Source of the DNA: Datnioides undecimradiatus
Taxonomy: Eukaryota; Chordata; Actinopteri; Lobotiformes; Datnioididae
Reading direction: 5' to 3'
Length of the DNA: 64,000 bases
Assembly (NCBI GenBank): GCA_008933995.1
Contig: WARS01000029.1
Span: forward strand, 10,425,107 to 10,489,106
Both the position numbers and the translations under genes were made by a program. The notes under the pieces are model-generated. The model made no database searches. It had not been told where the DNA came from and was given only the letters and a program-made list of their open reading frames with translations. This document shows, piece by piece, positions 48,131-59,464 of this stretch. How positions within the stretch are numbered: the first letter of the stretch is position 1; every line of letters starts with the position of its first letter.

Positions 48131-50070
48131 ACGAGAGAGAGATGGTGAGATGGAACAAGATGGAAAGATGAAGAAAGGAAAGTAGAAAAAAGATTGGTGT
48201 GTGGTGACTACTAGCTGCACACACTCTTTGACTGACAAAGTTCACATTTCTGTAGGTAGGGGATGGTAATTTCTGTGACTGCTAATGCTAAGGTCCTCTG
48301 ATATGCACACCAAATTCAAATAAACAGATGCATTACATGTGCAAGTAGGACTAGATTAATGAATGAAAGGGAGGAGGTCTCCAAAGACTAAATAGTGAGT
48401 ACATAGATTAAGCCAATGTGGTTAAGGTAATGTGTGCTACAGAGAAACACGACAGACATTTATTTGTACAAATGTTAACAGATTATTAGTTTAACCAGCC
48501 CAGCTGTGCAGCTCCAGGACCGTAATGGTCTGGTTGAGTGAGTCAGTGACCCACAGACGTAACTCTACTGTAAATGACGCCACAGCCCACTGACATCACT
48601 CTGTGGTGATGCTCTCAACCTCAACAGTCTGTACATGGTCACATAAAATGGGTGATCTGCAAAAGAAAAAAAAAAAAAAAGCCATTGGCTGAAAAGAGAA
48701 GCTTTTGTCTGAGGTACAGACATGGGTGGATTTTTAAGCAGTTTTAGATAATGGAAATAATGGAGGGTTAGTTTGTCTGTCTGTCCTGCAGAATTCCCCA
48801 CAAAGGGGATAAACAGAACATCTGAGCTGCTTTGTTGGAGTGAAGTCATGACGATGCAAGATAATTAAAAAAATGTAATTCCAAGTTATAAACTGACAGG
48901 GTTCAGCTCAATAGAGCTTTCATGGGTTTGGAGTTTTAGCTGCAAATCATTCTTAGTCTTTCGGTCTTTTACTGTGGGCTTGTTTGTAGGCCATCCCATG
49001 CTTGCATTCAAAACTGCCATTTTTTTATTTTTTTTTTGTTAATGAGAATTATTTATCATCTTTTCTCTTTGGTCAATCTCCTGCCTCCAATCCTCCCTCT
49101 CGCTTAATCCCTCCACTTCTGTACCATCATGCTCTCTCTATCTGTTTCTCCCTCTTTCTGTCTGTGCATCCTGCCATGGCTCTAGATCCAATGTGGTGGA
49201 ACAGCGGCTGACGTCGGCTCTTCTTCTTCTCTGTATTGCAGTAGGCCCTAATTGCTGGTCTCTCACACAAACACACAGAGCTGCTTTATCTCTAGCTGGC
49301 CACACCACGCTTCAACAGACAGCCCAGCAGCAGCAGAGGCAACTACAGCCTCCACAGTTCAACACCCCCTCACCACCCTCTGCATCCACCACAACCACCT
49401 TAAAAGGGTCCAATTAAACCATTACTGTAAGGAAGGGAGGAAGCAGGGGTGTGGGGGGAGAGAGGAGGGGAAGAAAAATGATGCAGAGAGAGACAGAGGA
49501 TGTATCAAAGAGAGGGAGAGGATGAGCTTGAGATAAATAGGAAATTAAGCATTGTTTTGCCATGCGGGGGGAAAAAGAAGCCACAGGGAAGCAAAGTATA
49601 AAGAAAGCGAATAAACAGCGTGAGATTTCTTGCTATTGCAGAAGACAGATCCACCCTGTAGCACCAGACTAAGTGTGACGCTACAGACATGAGGAAGGAA
49701 GGAAAGAAAGGAAAAGGAGAAGAGATATTGAGGCAGTGATTTACGCTCCTTTTCGTCTTCGTGTCCATGGAGCCTGAGGGTAAAGGAAATGGCAGAAGGC
49801 ACAGGGAGATAAGAGTCTTTGTTCTACGGAGGTGTAGAGATCGTTACATTCCACTAGATAGCCTTACACTCCTGTCTAACTTGGCCGGGTGGAAATGAAG
49901 GAGAGTATAAGTAACTGTCTGAGAAGGCCAGACGCCATATTTCATTATGGCTTTGGATGGTGAGTGCCCTTGGCTATTTTTCAGGGGCTCTCCGTGCAAA
50001 TGCTCAGTGAAAACACCTTTTTATAGTTATGATGGCCTTTAGAGGTCCTGGTGGGCAGATTTTAAACTCA
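48131..50070. other. non-coding stretch with several purine or pyrimidine tracts
   Basis: A15 at 48666-48680, T-rich run at about 49020-49037, C/T-rich patch 49080-49165, GA/GGA-rich patches at about 49430-49530 and 49690-49725. No gene was recognised. Confidence 0.45.
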
Positions 50071-50198
50071 CTTCTTTCCAGTCCTTATGCTAAGCTAACC
50101 AGCTGCTTACTGTGGCCTGATATTTAACAGACAAATATGTGTGCGGTATCAAGCTTCACATATTACATATATTACCAAACTAAACCTATTCCTTAAAC
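50071..50198 (+). mobile_element. solo right end of the TIR element found at 62.6-63.2 kb
   Basis: CCAGTCCTTATGCTAAGCTAACCAGC followed by GGCCTGATATTTAACAGACA aligns with the right arm of the element at 62594-63180 (TGGTCTTTGTGCTAAGCTAA, then CATATTTACTGTACAGACAT), in the same order and orientation. The match continues more weakly to about 50198. No left arm is visible upstream, so this is a truncated copy or a solo end. Confidence 0.6.
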
Positions 50199-50384
50199 AT
50201 TCATCTGGAGCAGTGAATGATGCTTCTGAGTGCCCCGTGCACCAAAGTGGCACTTACAAATATTCAATTACAGGCTGGAAACAACCTGAAACCCTGACCA
50301 CTGCACAGGTTGCCAGACGTGCACTGATTCACAGCAGCAACACAGTCATTCATTTCCACTACTCTTGAAACAGGGTGTGACTGA

Positions 50385-50905
50385 TGAAGCCATTCCCCTA
50401 TGAGCAGACAGAGGGTCGAATGTATCACCAGCCATGCCACACAATTCATTATTGGCCTGTAGCTACCTGGAGGGCTGTGATACATGATAATACCTTCTGT
50501 TTTGTTTGTCATAAATTTAGGCTCCAGGGCAATACAGAAAATCGGCGTCCGAGAACTGTGCTACCTATTTACCCAAGGCGGCCATGCGTTGAGCCATCTG
50601 TGCTTGCTAGTTCATATATTCACCAACGCACCCCAAGGTGTGATACATCAGATATAACAGGCTGAGAGCAAGGCTGGGCATCAGCCATTATGCAGTCAGA
50701 GCGGTGGAAAATGACACAGAATGTCTCATTCTGCCCCGCTCTGCAGCCATGCCAAAAGGTTCTCCTGGCATCGAGGCATTGATGGTTTTACATGGGCAAC
50801 AAGTCAAGCTGAAAACACTGAGCCATGAACTGCCCTATTTAGGAAAATTACCACTAATAGGATACAGTAAGTGGGCGGCGATACTCCTCAGTGAAATTTA
50901 CTGTT
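50385..50905. promoter_or_regulatory. candidate conserved non-coding element, long
   Basis: About 500 bp without a simple repeat. It includes CACAATTCATTATTGGCC near 50440-50457, ACATGATAATACC, GTCATAAATTTAGG near 50508, AAATCGGCGTCCGAG near 50538, GGCGGCCATGCGTTGAGCC near 50577-50595, and ACCACTAATAGG near 50850. CpGs are more frequent than in flanks. Frames at 50384-50665 and 50704-50907 cross it without recognisable content. Confidence 0.38.
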
Positions 50906-51049
50906 AGACGTGTGACAGTTTTGAGAACTGCATTTTCTTCTTCATTTTTCCGCATGGTAGCCTGGTGTTGCGAAAGGTGTGAGAAGGTTAAGGAGAGGGA
51001 AGGGGAGGGACAGGGACTAAGAAATGATGGAGTGACTAAGGGGAAATGA

Positions 51050-51300
51050 ATTGGCTCTGTCTGTCTGTCTGTGTATGGAGGAAGGCGAGGATTCAGGGGC
51101 CACCCTGGGGCCCTCTCCAGTGTGTGTGTGTGTTGGGGAGTGGTGGTGGAGGTGGTGGGGTGTTAAGGATAGGAGGCGAGATAAGATAAGAATGAATGGA
51201 GGGTGGGGTCGTTTAATTGTGTTTATCCAGAGCTTTGGGGCTGTTGTGAGTGTGTGTGACTGTGTGTGTATGTGTGTGTGTTCAGAGGGGAAGCATCTCT
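51050..51300. repeat. GTGT/GGTGG low-complexity patches
   Basis: CTGT units near 51055-51075, GTGTGTG near 51120-51133, GGTGGTGGAGGTGGTGGGG near 51140-51160 and GTGTGTG runs at about 51246-51282. Confidence 0.6.
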
Positions 51301-51589
51301 GTGGGTCAACATGGCCTGGGAGTCATCTCAACTCAGTTTGACACGAAGAAGACGGATCACTGTTGAGAAGGGCGGGGGACCAACACACACACAGGACGTT
51401 CAATGGTGTTTGTTCGCATCCTGTCCCCTTCTCCTTCAATACCATACGTCAGGGGGAAAGACGGACGAGATTCACCCCCTAACTAAACACAAAATCACCC
51501 CCTTGTGTATTTTTAACTCCACAGATCCAGCAATTTCCACCCACCCACCAATTCATTCAGGCAATATGGGATCGCTGAAGGCACTGACA

Positions 51590-51925
51590 AGCTAAAACAC
51601 CATCCCTGGTTCCGTTAATAGCAAAAAACACCCTGCTAATGGACAGAATGGTTTATTACCACTTCAGTCATTCCTGACATGTGTATAGCTAGTCGTGTGT
51701 GTTAGGCCTTGTTTCACAGAGGCCATTAAAGTAGCCATCTTCTGGGCTGGGGGTGGGCAGGTAAAGCGGTCCCCTCTAATGCAACTCATACATAACCTGT
51801 AAGCTGTTAGGAGGTCACAACCCTTAGGCATAGATGAATGATAATGCCTTCTATTGCCTCAGTTAAGTGTTCCTGTCTTATCACTTATCTGGTGTTGTTT
51901 TTGATACCGTGGAAGTGCAATTCAG
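51590..51925. promoter_or_regulatory. candidate conserved non-coding element
   Basis: CCGTTAATAGC near 51613, CCTGCTAATGG near 51632, ATGGTTTATTACC near 51648, GGCCATTAAAGTAGCC near 51721, GATGAATGATAATGCC near 51832-51848 and CTTATCACTTATCTGG (two GATA-type words) near 51877-51892. Non-repetitive. Ends before a GATA tetranucleotide array. Confidence 0.38.
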
Positions 51926-52008
51926 ACGTTTAACTCCCGAAACACAACTATAGTTTCTCTTTGTGCCTAACGTCAGGCTCTTCATCCTTGATTGATTGTC
52001 TGTTTAAA

Positions 52009-52010
<2 letters not shown>

Positions 52011-52072
<62 letters not shown>
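52011..52072. repeat. (AGAT)n tetranucleotide microsatellite
   Basis: About fifteen perfect AGAT/GATA units. Perfect tetranucleotide arrays of this length are usually polymorphic. Confidence 0.97.
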
Positions 52073-52073
<1 letters not shown>

Positions 52074-52254
52074 CAGAGGCGGATGCATCAGAAAAACTAA
52101 AATGGCAGATGGTGTGGGGTATAAAATGTCTTTGTCATAAGAAAAAACTTGAAAAGAGAAGAACTGCTCAAATCTAACATGCAGCAGGGGGTGTTGGTTC
52201 TGTCTTTGTCATTATTTTTAGTCTTTGGGTCCATATGAGGCAAGCAAAGGCAAG

Positions 52255-52315
52255 CCCTAACACACACAGCATGCACAACTTCCACAGCACTCACACACAC
52301 ACGCACACAAACAAA
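52255..52315. repeat. CA-rich stretch
   Basis: CACACACAGCATGCACAACTT and CACACACACACGCACAC units. Minor. Confidence 0.6.
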
Positions 52316-52551
52316 GATCAATGATGTGCCTGTAACTGGCGATGATGGGAAGTATGACGACTATCTGAGACAGAGGGGAGATGAGAGATCAAGATATCGT
52401 CAGTGGAAAGAGAACAACATGATGTCTTTTATTCCTGCCTTGCCCCAGTGTTTGGCTCAGAAAACCCACATGTGCCCTGAACACCAATTACACACACAAA
52501 CACGCACATACCAGCGATAATCTCAGACAAGGCTCATCAGCTGACTCACCT

Positions 52552-52669
52552 GATAAAGCTTGTTATGCTCAACTTTGACCCAGCACGTACTGTTAAAGAG
52601 ATGCAGGATAAACACTGTTACCAGGCTTCTCAGCAATAGTCTTGTTTATTTGCAATATGTGTAGTAACG
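52552..52669 (+). repeat. diverged direct repeat, copy A
   Basis: GATAAAGCTTGTTATGC, CTTTGACCCAGCACGTACTG and TTAAAGAG, then TTACCAG, CTTGTTTATT and ATGTGTAGTAACG. The same order of blocks recurs about 820 bp downstream in copy B. It may be an old tandem duplication or two copies of an unrecognised repeat family. Confidence 0.6.
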
Positions 52670-52699
52670 TTTATGTTTACAATAAAATCATTAAAGTCC

Positions 52700-53365
52700 A
52701 AATAAAATAAAGTCCATTAAAGCAATAATGGATATAATATACTTATTCTGGGTATAGTATGAACAGTTGGCTTAGAATAAAATAATAAGATCAACATAAC
52801 AATAACAAACAGCAAGGCATTTTATATATAGAATACTGTTGAAAAAGAAGGCTTGGTCAATAACTAGACAAACCAGAAACATTGTCATTCAAAAAGATCA
52901 AGTGTATCCTGACAGGAAATGACCGGGCTTATGACTCATGAACGGCATGTCATTTATCCATGTGCCTTTATAGAAGAAAACAAAAAACACTGAAACGACA
53001 CCTGTTGTTCACCATCTCAACAGATCATAGGAGAAGAATGCTTTAGAAAGGCGAATGGCATTAAAGAGTAACCATATTGAATATGTTCACATGCATGTGG
53101 CATCAATGAAGTTAGCACTTTTGTGAGGTCATGCAGTGCTGTGGAAAGAATGTTTACTGTAAATTTAAAATATTAATAGAAAAATTAAACCTACTTTAAA
53201 ATCACATAGACAGAATCCCTCCTGGCCATCTTGTTTTAGATTTAATTTAATCTGGGAATGAGATAAAGCGGCAATAAAGATTTAACTGCCCAGTAACACA
53301 AGAGGACCTCAATAACTGTGAGTCTTTAAAATACTTGTTGATTTAGGTGTTGGATCTTTGCTTCC
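52700..53365. other. AT-rich interval between the two direct repeats
   Basis: AT-rich, with ATAAAATAATAAG-type runs near 52775 and TTTAAAATATTAATAG near 53163. No gene or known repeat was recognised. Confidence 0.45.
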
Positions 53366-53369
53366 ATTA

Positions 53370-53500
53370 GATAAAGCCTGTTATGCACTGCTTTGACGCA
53401 GAACTAACTGTTAAAGAGGTGTCCATGTAAAATGCAGCATAGACATTGGTACCAGACATTGCAGGAATAATTTTGTTTACTCACAACATGTGTGGTAATG
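53370..53500 (+). repeat. diverged direct repeat, copy B
   Basis: GATAAAGCCTGTTATGC, CTTTGACGCAGAACTAACTG and TTAAAGAG, then a short insertion, GTACCAG, TTTGTTTACT and ATGTGTGGTAATG. Same block order and orientation as copy A, with substitutions and about 10 bp of indel. Both copies are followed by AT-rich sequence whose similarity is too weak to follow by eye. Confidence 0.6.
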
Positions 53501-53504
53501 ACCC

Positions 53505-54230
53505 AGTTTTACTTAACTCCAAGTTTGAATAAAAACATTTAATCATGACATGATAAGTATCACAGGAATGTAACAACATGACCAAAAACAGATCTGACAC
53601 AACAAATTAAGATCAGCAGCAAGCTTTTACTACTACTGAAGGCATGATGGTAAAATCATTTCACCGCCTCTGTTAACAAAGGAAATGCACCCTCTGCCCT
53701 CCAGGATTAAGGAGAGCCACAGAGCTGTTCCAACCTGTCTTGAGTTCCCAGCAGTGAGGGAATGATAGGACAAACATTCCGGTTGGTGTTAAAAAAGGAG
53801 GTCTTTCATTAAAGCTTAATTGTCAACAAGGACATTCAGCTGCAGGATGATTCATGTCTGTCGCAACTGCTGTTCATTGCGTCCCAAATGTATAATGAAT
53901 ATCCAACATTTGCCCAAATAATAAACCTGATTTACAGAAGCTTTAAATAAATTACTCTCATAAAATTTGGGCACTCGAACTGAAGCAGAGCAAACAGACA
54001 CACATATACTGTTTCTGTTCTGTTTTTGACTTGTAATGGATGACTACCCCTGATTAATACAATTCATTTTGTGATTTATGATATGGATCAGCTAACCATT
54101 CATATATAAAGCATAAGATTGGCCATCTGACAGTAAGCAAGTTTTTTTTGTTGTTTTTTGGGGGTTTGGTTTTTTTTTACTGCAGACTGAAGGAAAGTGT
54201 CCAAACATACTGTTTTTGGTAACACTGGGA
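53505..54230. other. non-coding stretch with T/G-rich run
   Basis: A GTTTTTTTTGTTGTTTTTTG-type run lies at about 54141-54178. Otherwise AT-rich intron-like DNA. Confidence 0.45.
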
Positions 54231-54234
54231 TTAC

Positions 54235-54410
54235 AGCCTGCAAATTACAGCGTAATTATTTTGTAATTATAGAGCCTAATTAAAATAATTAAGTAGTGCT
54301 CAAATGTAGTGGAGGGGGAAGAAAGAAGACATTGAAATAAATGGAGAAATACTATAAGATGGAACCTATGAATTAATTATGCAAAGGAGTAACATTAACA
54401 TGGTGGGAGG
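54235..54410. promoter_or_regulatory. candidate conserved element, homeodomain-rich
   Basis: GCGTAATTATTTTGTAATTATAG, CCTAATTAAAATAATTAAG (54249-54294) and AATTAATTATGCAAAGG (about 54371-54387) pack five or more TAATTA/ATTA cores into 140 bp, plus an ATGCAAA POU half-site. This density is typical of homeodomain-bound enhancers but is also raised by AT content. Confidence 0.4.
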
Positions 54411-55415
54411 CAACAACTATTACCTACAGTGAACATTAAAAAGTGTCCCAACACGTTGTGTTCCAAGGCTGAGTTTCAAGTGTAAAATGTAACAGAAGCA
54501 CACATTTGTATCATACACTTTACTTGTCAGACACAAAAGCCTTTTAAATAGATACTATAAACCCTCAGTACAAGACTTTCACATGTAGCCATCATCGACA
54601 TTAAGACAGTCCTCCAGATGAGGTCTGCACAGTTTCCGCTTTTCCTCAGTTGCCATTGTGTGATATCTACTTGCAGCTCATAACATGCATGCTAACACCA
54701 TGTACAGCAGTATCTGCAGTCTCTCAAGTGCACTTACAAACAGGTTGTGAATCTAACAAGATTGTTAAATGAGACTGAAAACATACTAAGCATACCAGAC
54801 ATAATTCAAAAATACTGTACATATCTGAATTCAGTCTGGATATATTAAACCCAAAGCTCTGGGTTCAGGAATAGCAGATTAGATGTAAAGCATCAGTGAA
54901 AATGTTCCTCATATGCTTGGCATTATTTCACAAGCTAACTGTCCTGACCAAGAGTAGCCTAACGTGACTGCTAAACTTATTAGGCAGCTGCAAAATTGAA
55001 AGGATATGATTTTCATTGAGTTTAGGAAACGAGTCAAGAGCGTTTGATAGGGCGAGGAAGGAAATGAATTAGTGTAGCAAATGGGGCACAGATATTATTA
55101 AAAATATATCCCAGTCTTGAAATAACAGAAACATTTAACATCAAGTCGGAGGTCCACATGTGAAGTTCGGCAAATATGATTTAATAATTCAGTATAATTT
55201 TCTGATGTTGTTATAGAGGCGTATTTCCCTGCCTTTCAATATCAGTGGCACGCACTCTTATTATCTGCCAACATTTTGATCCTAATTACTGTACTTTGGC
55301 TAATTTACTCATTCGTGCTGAGAACAAAACTGTAGCAGCAAGGTCTCCAGTCATGTCACTCTTCCTTTCATGCCTCAACCTGAACTCTAACACCATGTGT
55401 CGGGCTTTTAATTTG
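54411..55415. other. non-coding stretch, nothing recognised
   Basis: AT-rich intron-like DNA with no repeat family or exon recognised. Confidence 0.45.
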
Positions 55416-55419
55416 CTCT

Positions 55420-55765
55420 TCTTTGGTAGGTGAGATTGGAGGGCATTCGCTGGGGGAAATCGATGGGAAAATGGGATGGAATCTGCTGAGTGGATCAGAG
55501 CGAATGGAGTCAGCCCTCATGGGCATAAAGGGAACATTGGAATGAGAAAGTCTGGACAATGTTTTTAACTTCTTCCAGGAGGCTGACGACAGCAATCTGC
55601 TCTCACAAATCCCTTTGCGGAATGTGCTAGCAAGATTAATTTCTTGTTATTCAGAATTGATCGCTTCTTTATGGACTAATTTGTGCCTGATTCCATTCAG
55701 GCCTGTCTGCCGGCTATCTGCCAGCAGCACCACATATTCTAAACACAGGAGTTGGTTTTCAAGAA
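55420..55765. promoter_or_regulatory. candidate conserved non-coding element
   Basis: GGGCATTCGCTGGGGGAAATCG near 55441, CAAATCCCTTTGCGGAATGTGC near 55605-55626 (GGAATGT is a TEAD word), AAGATTAATTTCTTG near 55632 and GGACTAATTTGTGCC near 55673. Ends at a short GAAGAAGAAG repeat near 55760. Non-repetitive within. Confidence 0.38.
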
Positions 55766-55984
55766 GAAGAAGAAGTCTGACCGACAGTTTGACTGTAAGA
55801 CTCAAAGAAAGCTGTTGGCTTTTAGGAAAAGGTGTTTCTTTTTGTGGCGAATGTGGTTTAGAGGTAACACCTTGAACATGTAGCTGAAAAAGCCACATTT
55901 TTGTTTTCTTTTTCGGAGAAGGGGGATTTGATCTTAATCGCTACTGTAGTTTACACCTCAAACTTCAGAGAAAAGCATTGAACT

Positions 55985-56165
55985 CAATTAAAGCTTGTTT
56001 GGCCGTACATGTAGAATGTAACCAAGGAAGGAAATGACTGTACAATTGTTGGTCTTTTAATCTGTTTATTAAAACATTACCGGAGTCAGTTCATCCCTGG
56101 TATGTTAATGAGTGTTTGAGGTACAGTAAAGGCCGTTGGCACTGCTAAAGCAAAACAATTCCAGT
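55985..56165. promoter_or_regulatory. candidate conserved non-coding element
   Basis: CTCAATTAAAGC near 55983, GGTCTTTTAATCTG near 56051, GTTTATTAAAACATTACCGG near 56065-56084, and TATGTTAATGAG near 56101 in non-repetitive sequence. Inference from motif density. Confidence 0.33.
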
Positions 56166-56169
56166 TACA

Positions 56170-57000
56170 GAGTGTGTTTTGGCATGTGTGTAAAGAAGGT
56201 GGGGTGATCAAATATCATTTTCACTGAATTCCAGGTACAGTGTAGTATGATCTTGTATTTCCATCTCGTAATGACTTACAGGTGGTGTCCTCCATGTGTA
56301 TTACTCACTTATTTCCTTTTTTCTTACCATGTCCTTCATTTTTTTTCTAAAGGAAATTGTTCCACCTTTTTTATTGTTGAAATGACCCACAACTCTTTGC
56401 ACCGGGGCAGTGCTGAGGATTATTCTCAATTAGCTGAAGAGCTGTGCCAGTAACAAGCTCTTTGTGTCTGTCTATCAGACAGTGTGTCATCATCAATGTC
56501 CACCGCAACAGCACCGGACACCCTGTGATGTGCTGTCATCTGTTAGGCCCGTCAGTGTCACAGCAACCCGTTGTATGTCTAAGCCTCTGCCAACGCGACA
56601 CGACACACGGCACTGTCACAGAGTCGTTTGTAGCTCTCATTTTTCCTTACAGCGTTTACTTCCCTCCCCTGCATCAACTGCTCTCTCAAGCTTTTCCTTC
56701 CTCCTCCTCTCCTCGTCTCTCATGCCTACATCTCCTGTTAGTCAGCACAAGTCTGATTCCTTGCATCCTTGCATATTTTGAGAAACAGGAAAAAAATGCC
56801 GCATTTATAATTTTAGAACCTGGCATAAAGGATCTTATGCAGGCACGTTGTTTACAGTGCGTCACATCAAACCACTCCAGTCTCTCATAAACCCACCATA
56901 GGTTGATTTGACAGCTCGGTTAGTTTTCTCATTTCATAACGCTGACAGTAATTCTGCATTCTGACTTGAGACACAATAATAATGGGTACTGCTCAGTCAC
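56170..57000. other. non-coding stretch, nothing recognised
   Basis: T-rich around 56310-56375 and C/T-rich near 56640-56720. Two overlapping frames of 105 and 148 codons (56444-56890) are Ser/Leu/His-rich in different phases and without domains, so neither is accepted. Confidence 0.45.
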
Positions 57001-57004
57001 ACAG

Positions 57005-57260
57005 ACTCTGATGGCATGTGGTTAATGAAGCTTTCCCAATAAGAACTAGCTCAGCTTAGAGCTCATCCAAAAGGGAACATTTAAAGCAGCACAGCCACTA
57101 ATGTTTATACTCCACAGTGAAGCCATTTTGTCTCCTACTAAGTACTATGGCTCATCCACACTGTCAATCACTTCACTCATCAGCAGGGAATATGATGCTC
57201 ATAATTACATTATAGTCTACCGTGCTTAAGGGTTTCTGGAGGCGTGCAGGTGAGTTGAAC
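57005..57260. promoter_or_regulatory. candidate conserved element containing exon-like signals
   Basis: GTGGTTAATGAAGC near 57018, TGTCAATCACTTC near 57163 (PBX/MEIS-like) and CATAATTACATTATAG near 57199-57214. TTTATACTCCACAG ending at 57117 could act as a splice acceptor, and CAG|GTGAGT at 57249/57250 is a near-perfect donor. The 132-bp interval between has a stop in every frame, so it could only be a non-coding or poison exon. The donor may be chance. Confidence 0.3.
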
Positions 57261-57264
57261 TGAA

Positions 57265-58880
57265 AAATTAACAGTTGTATCATCCATTATTTGCACACAT
57301 GAAAAACATGGCAGGTAGAGTCAGGTCCTCATGCGTGTGTCGTGCTGACATTATGAAAAAGGAATTGAAAGAATTTTGCTTGCTCATTCCATGTTTTGAT
57401 GATTATCACTGGCATTTTGGTTTTCATTTCGTCACACTGTCATTCATTATATTGTTTATACTTGATCTAGCAGAAAAGACTGAATGCAAGACTGCAACTG
57501 ACAGTCATACATAACATTTTAATTTGTGCCATCCGCTTTTCAAGTAATCATAGGTTTTCAAACCAGAAAACAAAACACAGATCACAGAGGTGATCTTAAA
57601 TCACAAACATCAAGAGTGTAAGTCTGGTTCAGGGAAGTGTGTGTATGTTGTGTAACAAAAAGCACTTGTTTAATGGCACCATGTTCAAAATCTTTTAGCT
57701 GTATAGTGCCTCTTTCAAAGCAATTAGTGGCCTCCACAAAGCAGCAGACCTGCTTGCAACCTACTCTATCTTAAAGTCAAGTAGAGCTGTGATCATTTTA
57801 CCCTGCAGTTTTAATGATACTGCCCTATAGTCTGAGCCAAGTCACTAATGATCAAACTAGAACTGTACATAAACACATAAAACCACTCAAGACTGCACTT
57901 AATAACTGGCTGAGTTGCTTTGGAGGGTTTATGGAACCACGCTAAACAGATACTGTCTCCATTTCTCACGCAACAACGGGAGGCTAATTATTCCAGTATT
58001 GTGCTATGAAGACCGGTGCTGCATGGGTGTTCACAGTATGGGAGCTCCTTTGATGTCGCAAATATGTCCACTCTTCAGCTTCAGACTCCAGACTGCTAAT
58101 GATTATTTGGCTCTGGGTGGCTTAGTCATTCTTCAGCGCACTCATAAGATAAGGCAACCACAGGACAAACAGGTTTGACACACACACCTGCCCATAACGC
58201 TGCAACGCTGCTTCTCCGCATATGCACCCTTTGATCGATCTTGCCAGAGTTTCTGTTTGAATTTTCAGCAGCCTCAACTTGTGTGAATACTCATATGGTG
58301 ATGACACTACATAATGTAAAAACTAGCTTCAGGGTTCAGATACATCCTACAGCTCTAACAGAACAAGTACAGTGTTCAAACGGCAAGCATGTCAGTAGCT
58401 TAACGTTACAAAGTGTGGGGTGTTTCCACCTAGAAAACCAGTGGTAACACCAGGTCTCCAGTGCGCTGTGCTCTGCAATGTGCTTTGTAAAGTGACACCT
58501 AAAGGATGTCTGTGAGCCTCCCTTCCTGTCATAGCCAACAGTCCACTTAAGACTCAAGTACCAACAAACATTTCACACAACCACCCAAAATAACCCCAGC
58601 AGGCTGCAGCAGTGTGTGCCTACGCTGACCAGGCAAGGAGCAAAGTATACAGGATATGAAGGGTAATAACACTCTTCAAGCTACTGTAACCATTGTATTT
58701 TATATGTACTCTTTATAATGTTAGTAATGTGAATTCTCTTTACATCAGGACATCAATCAGTATCTGTAGCTGTCAGATGCCTGTAATATGCAGACCTCTC
58801 TTTATACCTATATAACTGCTTACCAGTGTGAAATCGTTACTCATGATCAGAGTCTTCCACAAGACTAAGTAAATTTACAA
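57265..58880. other. non-coding stretch, nothing recognised
   Basis: AT-leaning intron-like DNA; no repeat family or exon was recognised. Confidence 0.45.
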
Positions 58881-58883
58881 TTG

Positions 58884-59015
58884 ACTGTGGCTCAGAGGCA
58901 GAGTGGATAGAGCGCGCCCAAGTATTAGCGGATTGGTGGTTTGATCCCTGGATCCTCTGGACTGCATGCTGAAGTGTTCTTAGGCACTGCATCCCAAATT
59001 GAGTCTAAGAAAAGC
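58884..59015 (+). mobile_element. tRNA-derived SINE, truncated
   Basis: The head has an RNA polymerase III A box (TGGCTCAGAGG, 58888-58898) and a B box (GGTTTGATCCC, 58938-58948; one change, C to T, from GGTTCGANNCC) at normal tRNA spacing. It is followed by a body CTGAAGTGTTCTTAGGCACTGC and CCCAAATTGAG that resembles the conserved TGAAGTGTCCTTGAGCAAGA-type core of a SINE abundant in percomorph fish. The internal AAGA of that core is deleted here and the 3' tail is not recognisable beyond about 59015. The anticodon arm is not a functional tRNA. Confidence 0.7.
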
Positions 59016-59460
59016 GTAAGACATGAGGTTGGATATGGCTGACGATGACTACAACTATGCCCTGTGCTCCTCTAACCTATGCTCTCTTGTGGACACCAGC
59101 TTTAAGAAACAAAAATGTTTGCTTGTGGTATAATCAAATTACTTGTTTTTTTTTCATTAGCCGCTAAGGCTTATAATCCAAAACTTTAATTAAAGTTGAT
59201 GTTTTCTATCCGTCTAAGAGAAATGAATGTATATTATTCTAAACTGGCTGCTGAGAATTGGCCCACTGGTGGATGACAGTGTTTTGAAGTGCTACTACGA
59301 ATGCATAATCAGTGCCGTCAGCTTATAGAATGGCTTTGTATCACATTAGCCACCAGCAGTGGTGGTGTACAGAAATCCTCGCTTTTCTAGGGTTATTCCA
59401 GGGTTTTGTATTGTACTAGCTGCAGGCAAGTGGACTGCCGCCTTTTCAGTTTGCTGTCAG
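59016..59460. other. non-coding stretch after the SINE
   Basis: AT-leaning sequence; it may contain the decayed SINE tail to about 59100. Nothing else was recognised. Confidence 0.4.
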
Positions 59461-59464
59461 CCTC

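Noticed and set aside
56444..56890. 148-codon and 105-codon overlapping + strand frames
   Set aside because: Two phases are open at once in C/T-rich sequence; peptides are Ser/Leu/His-rich and carry no domain.
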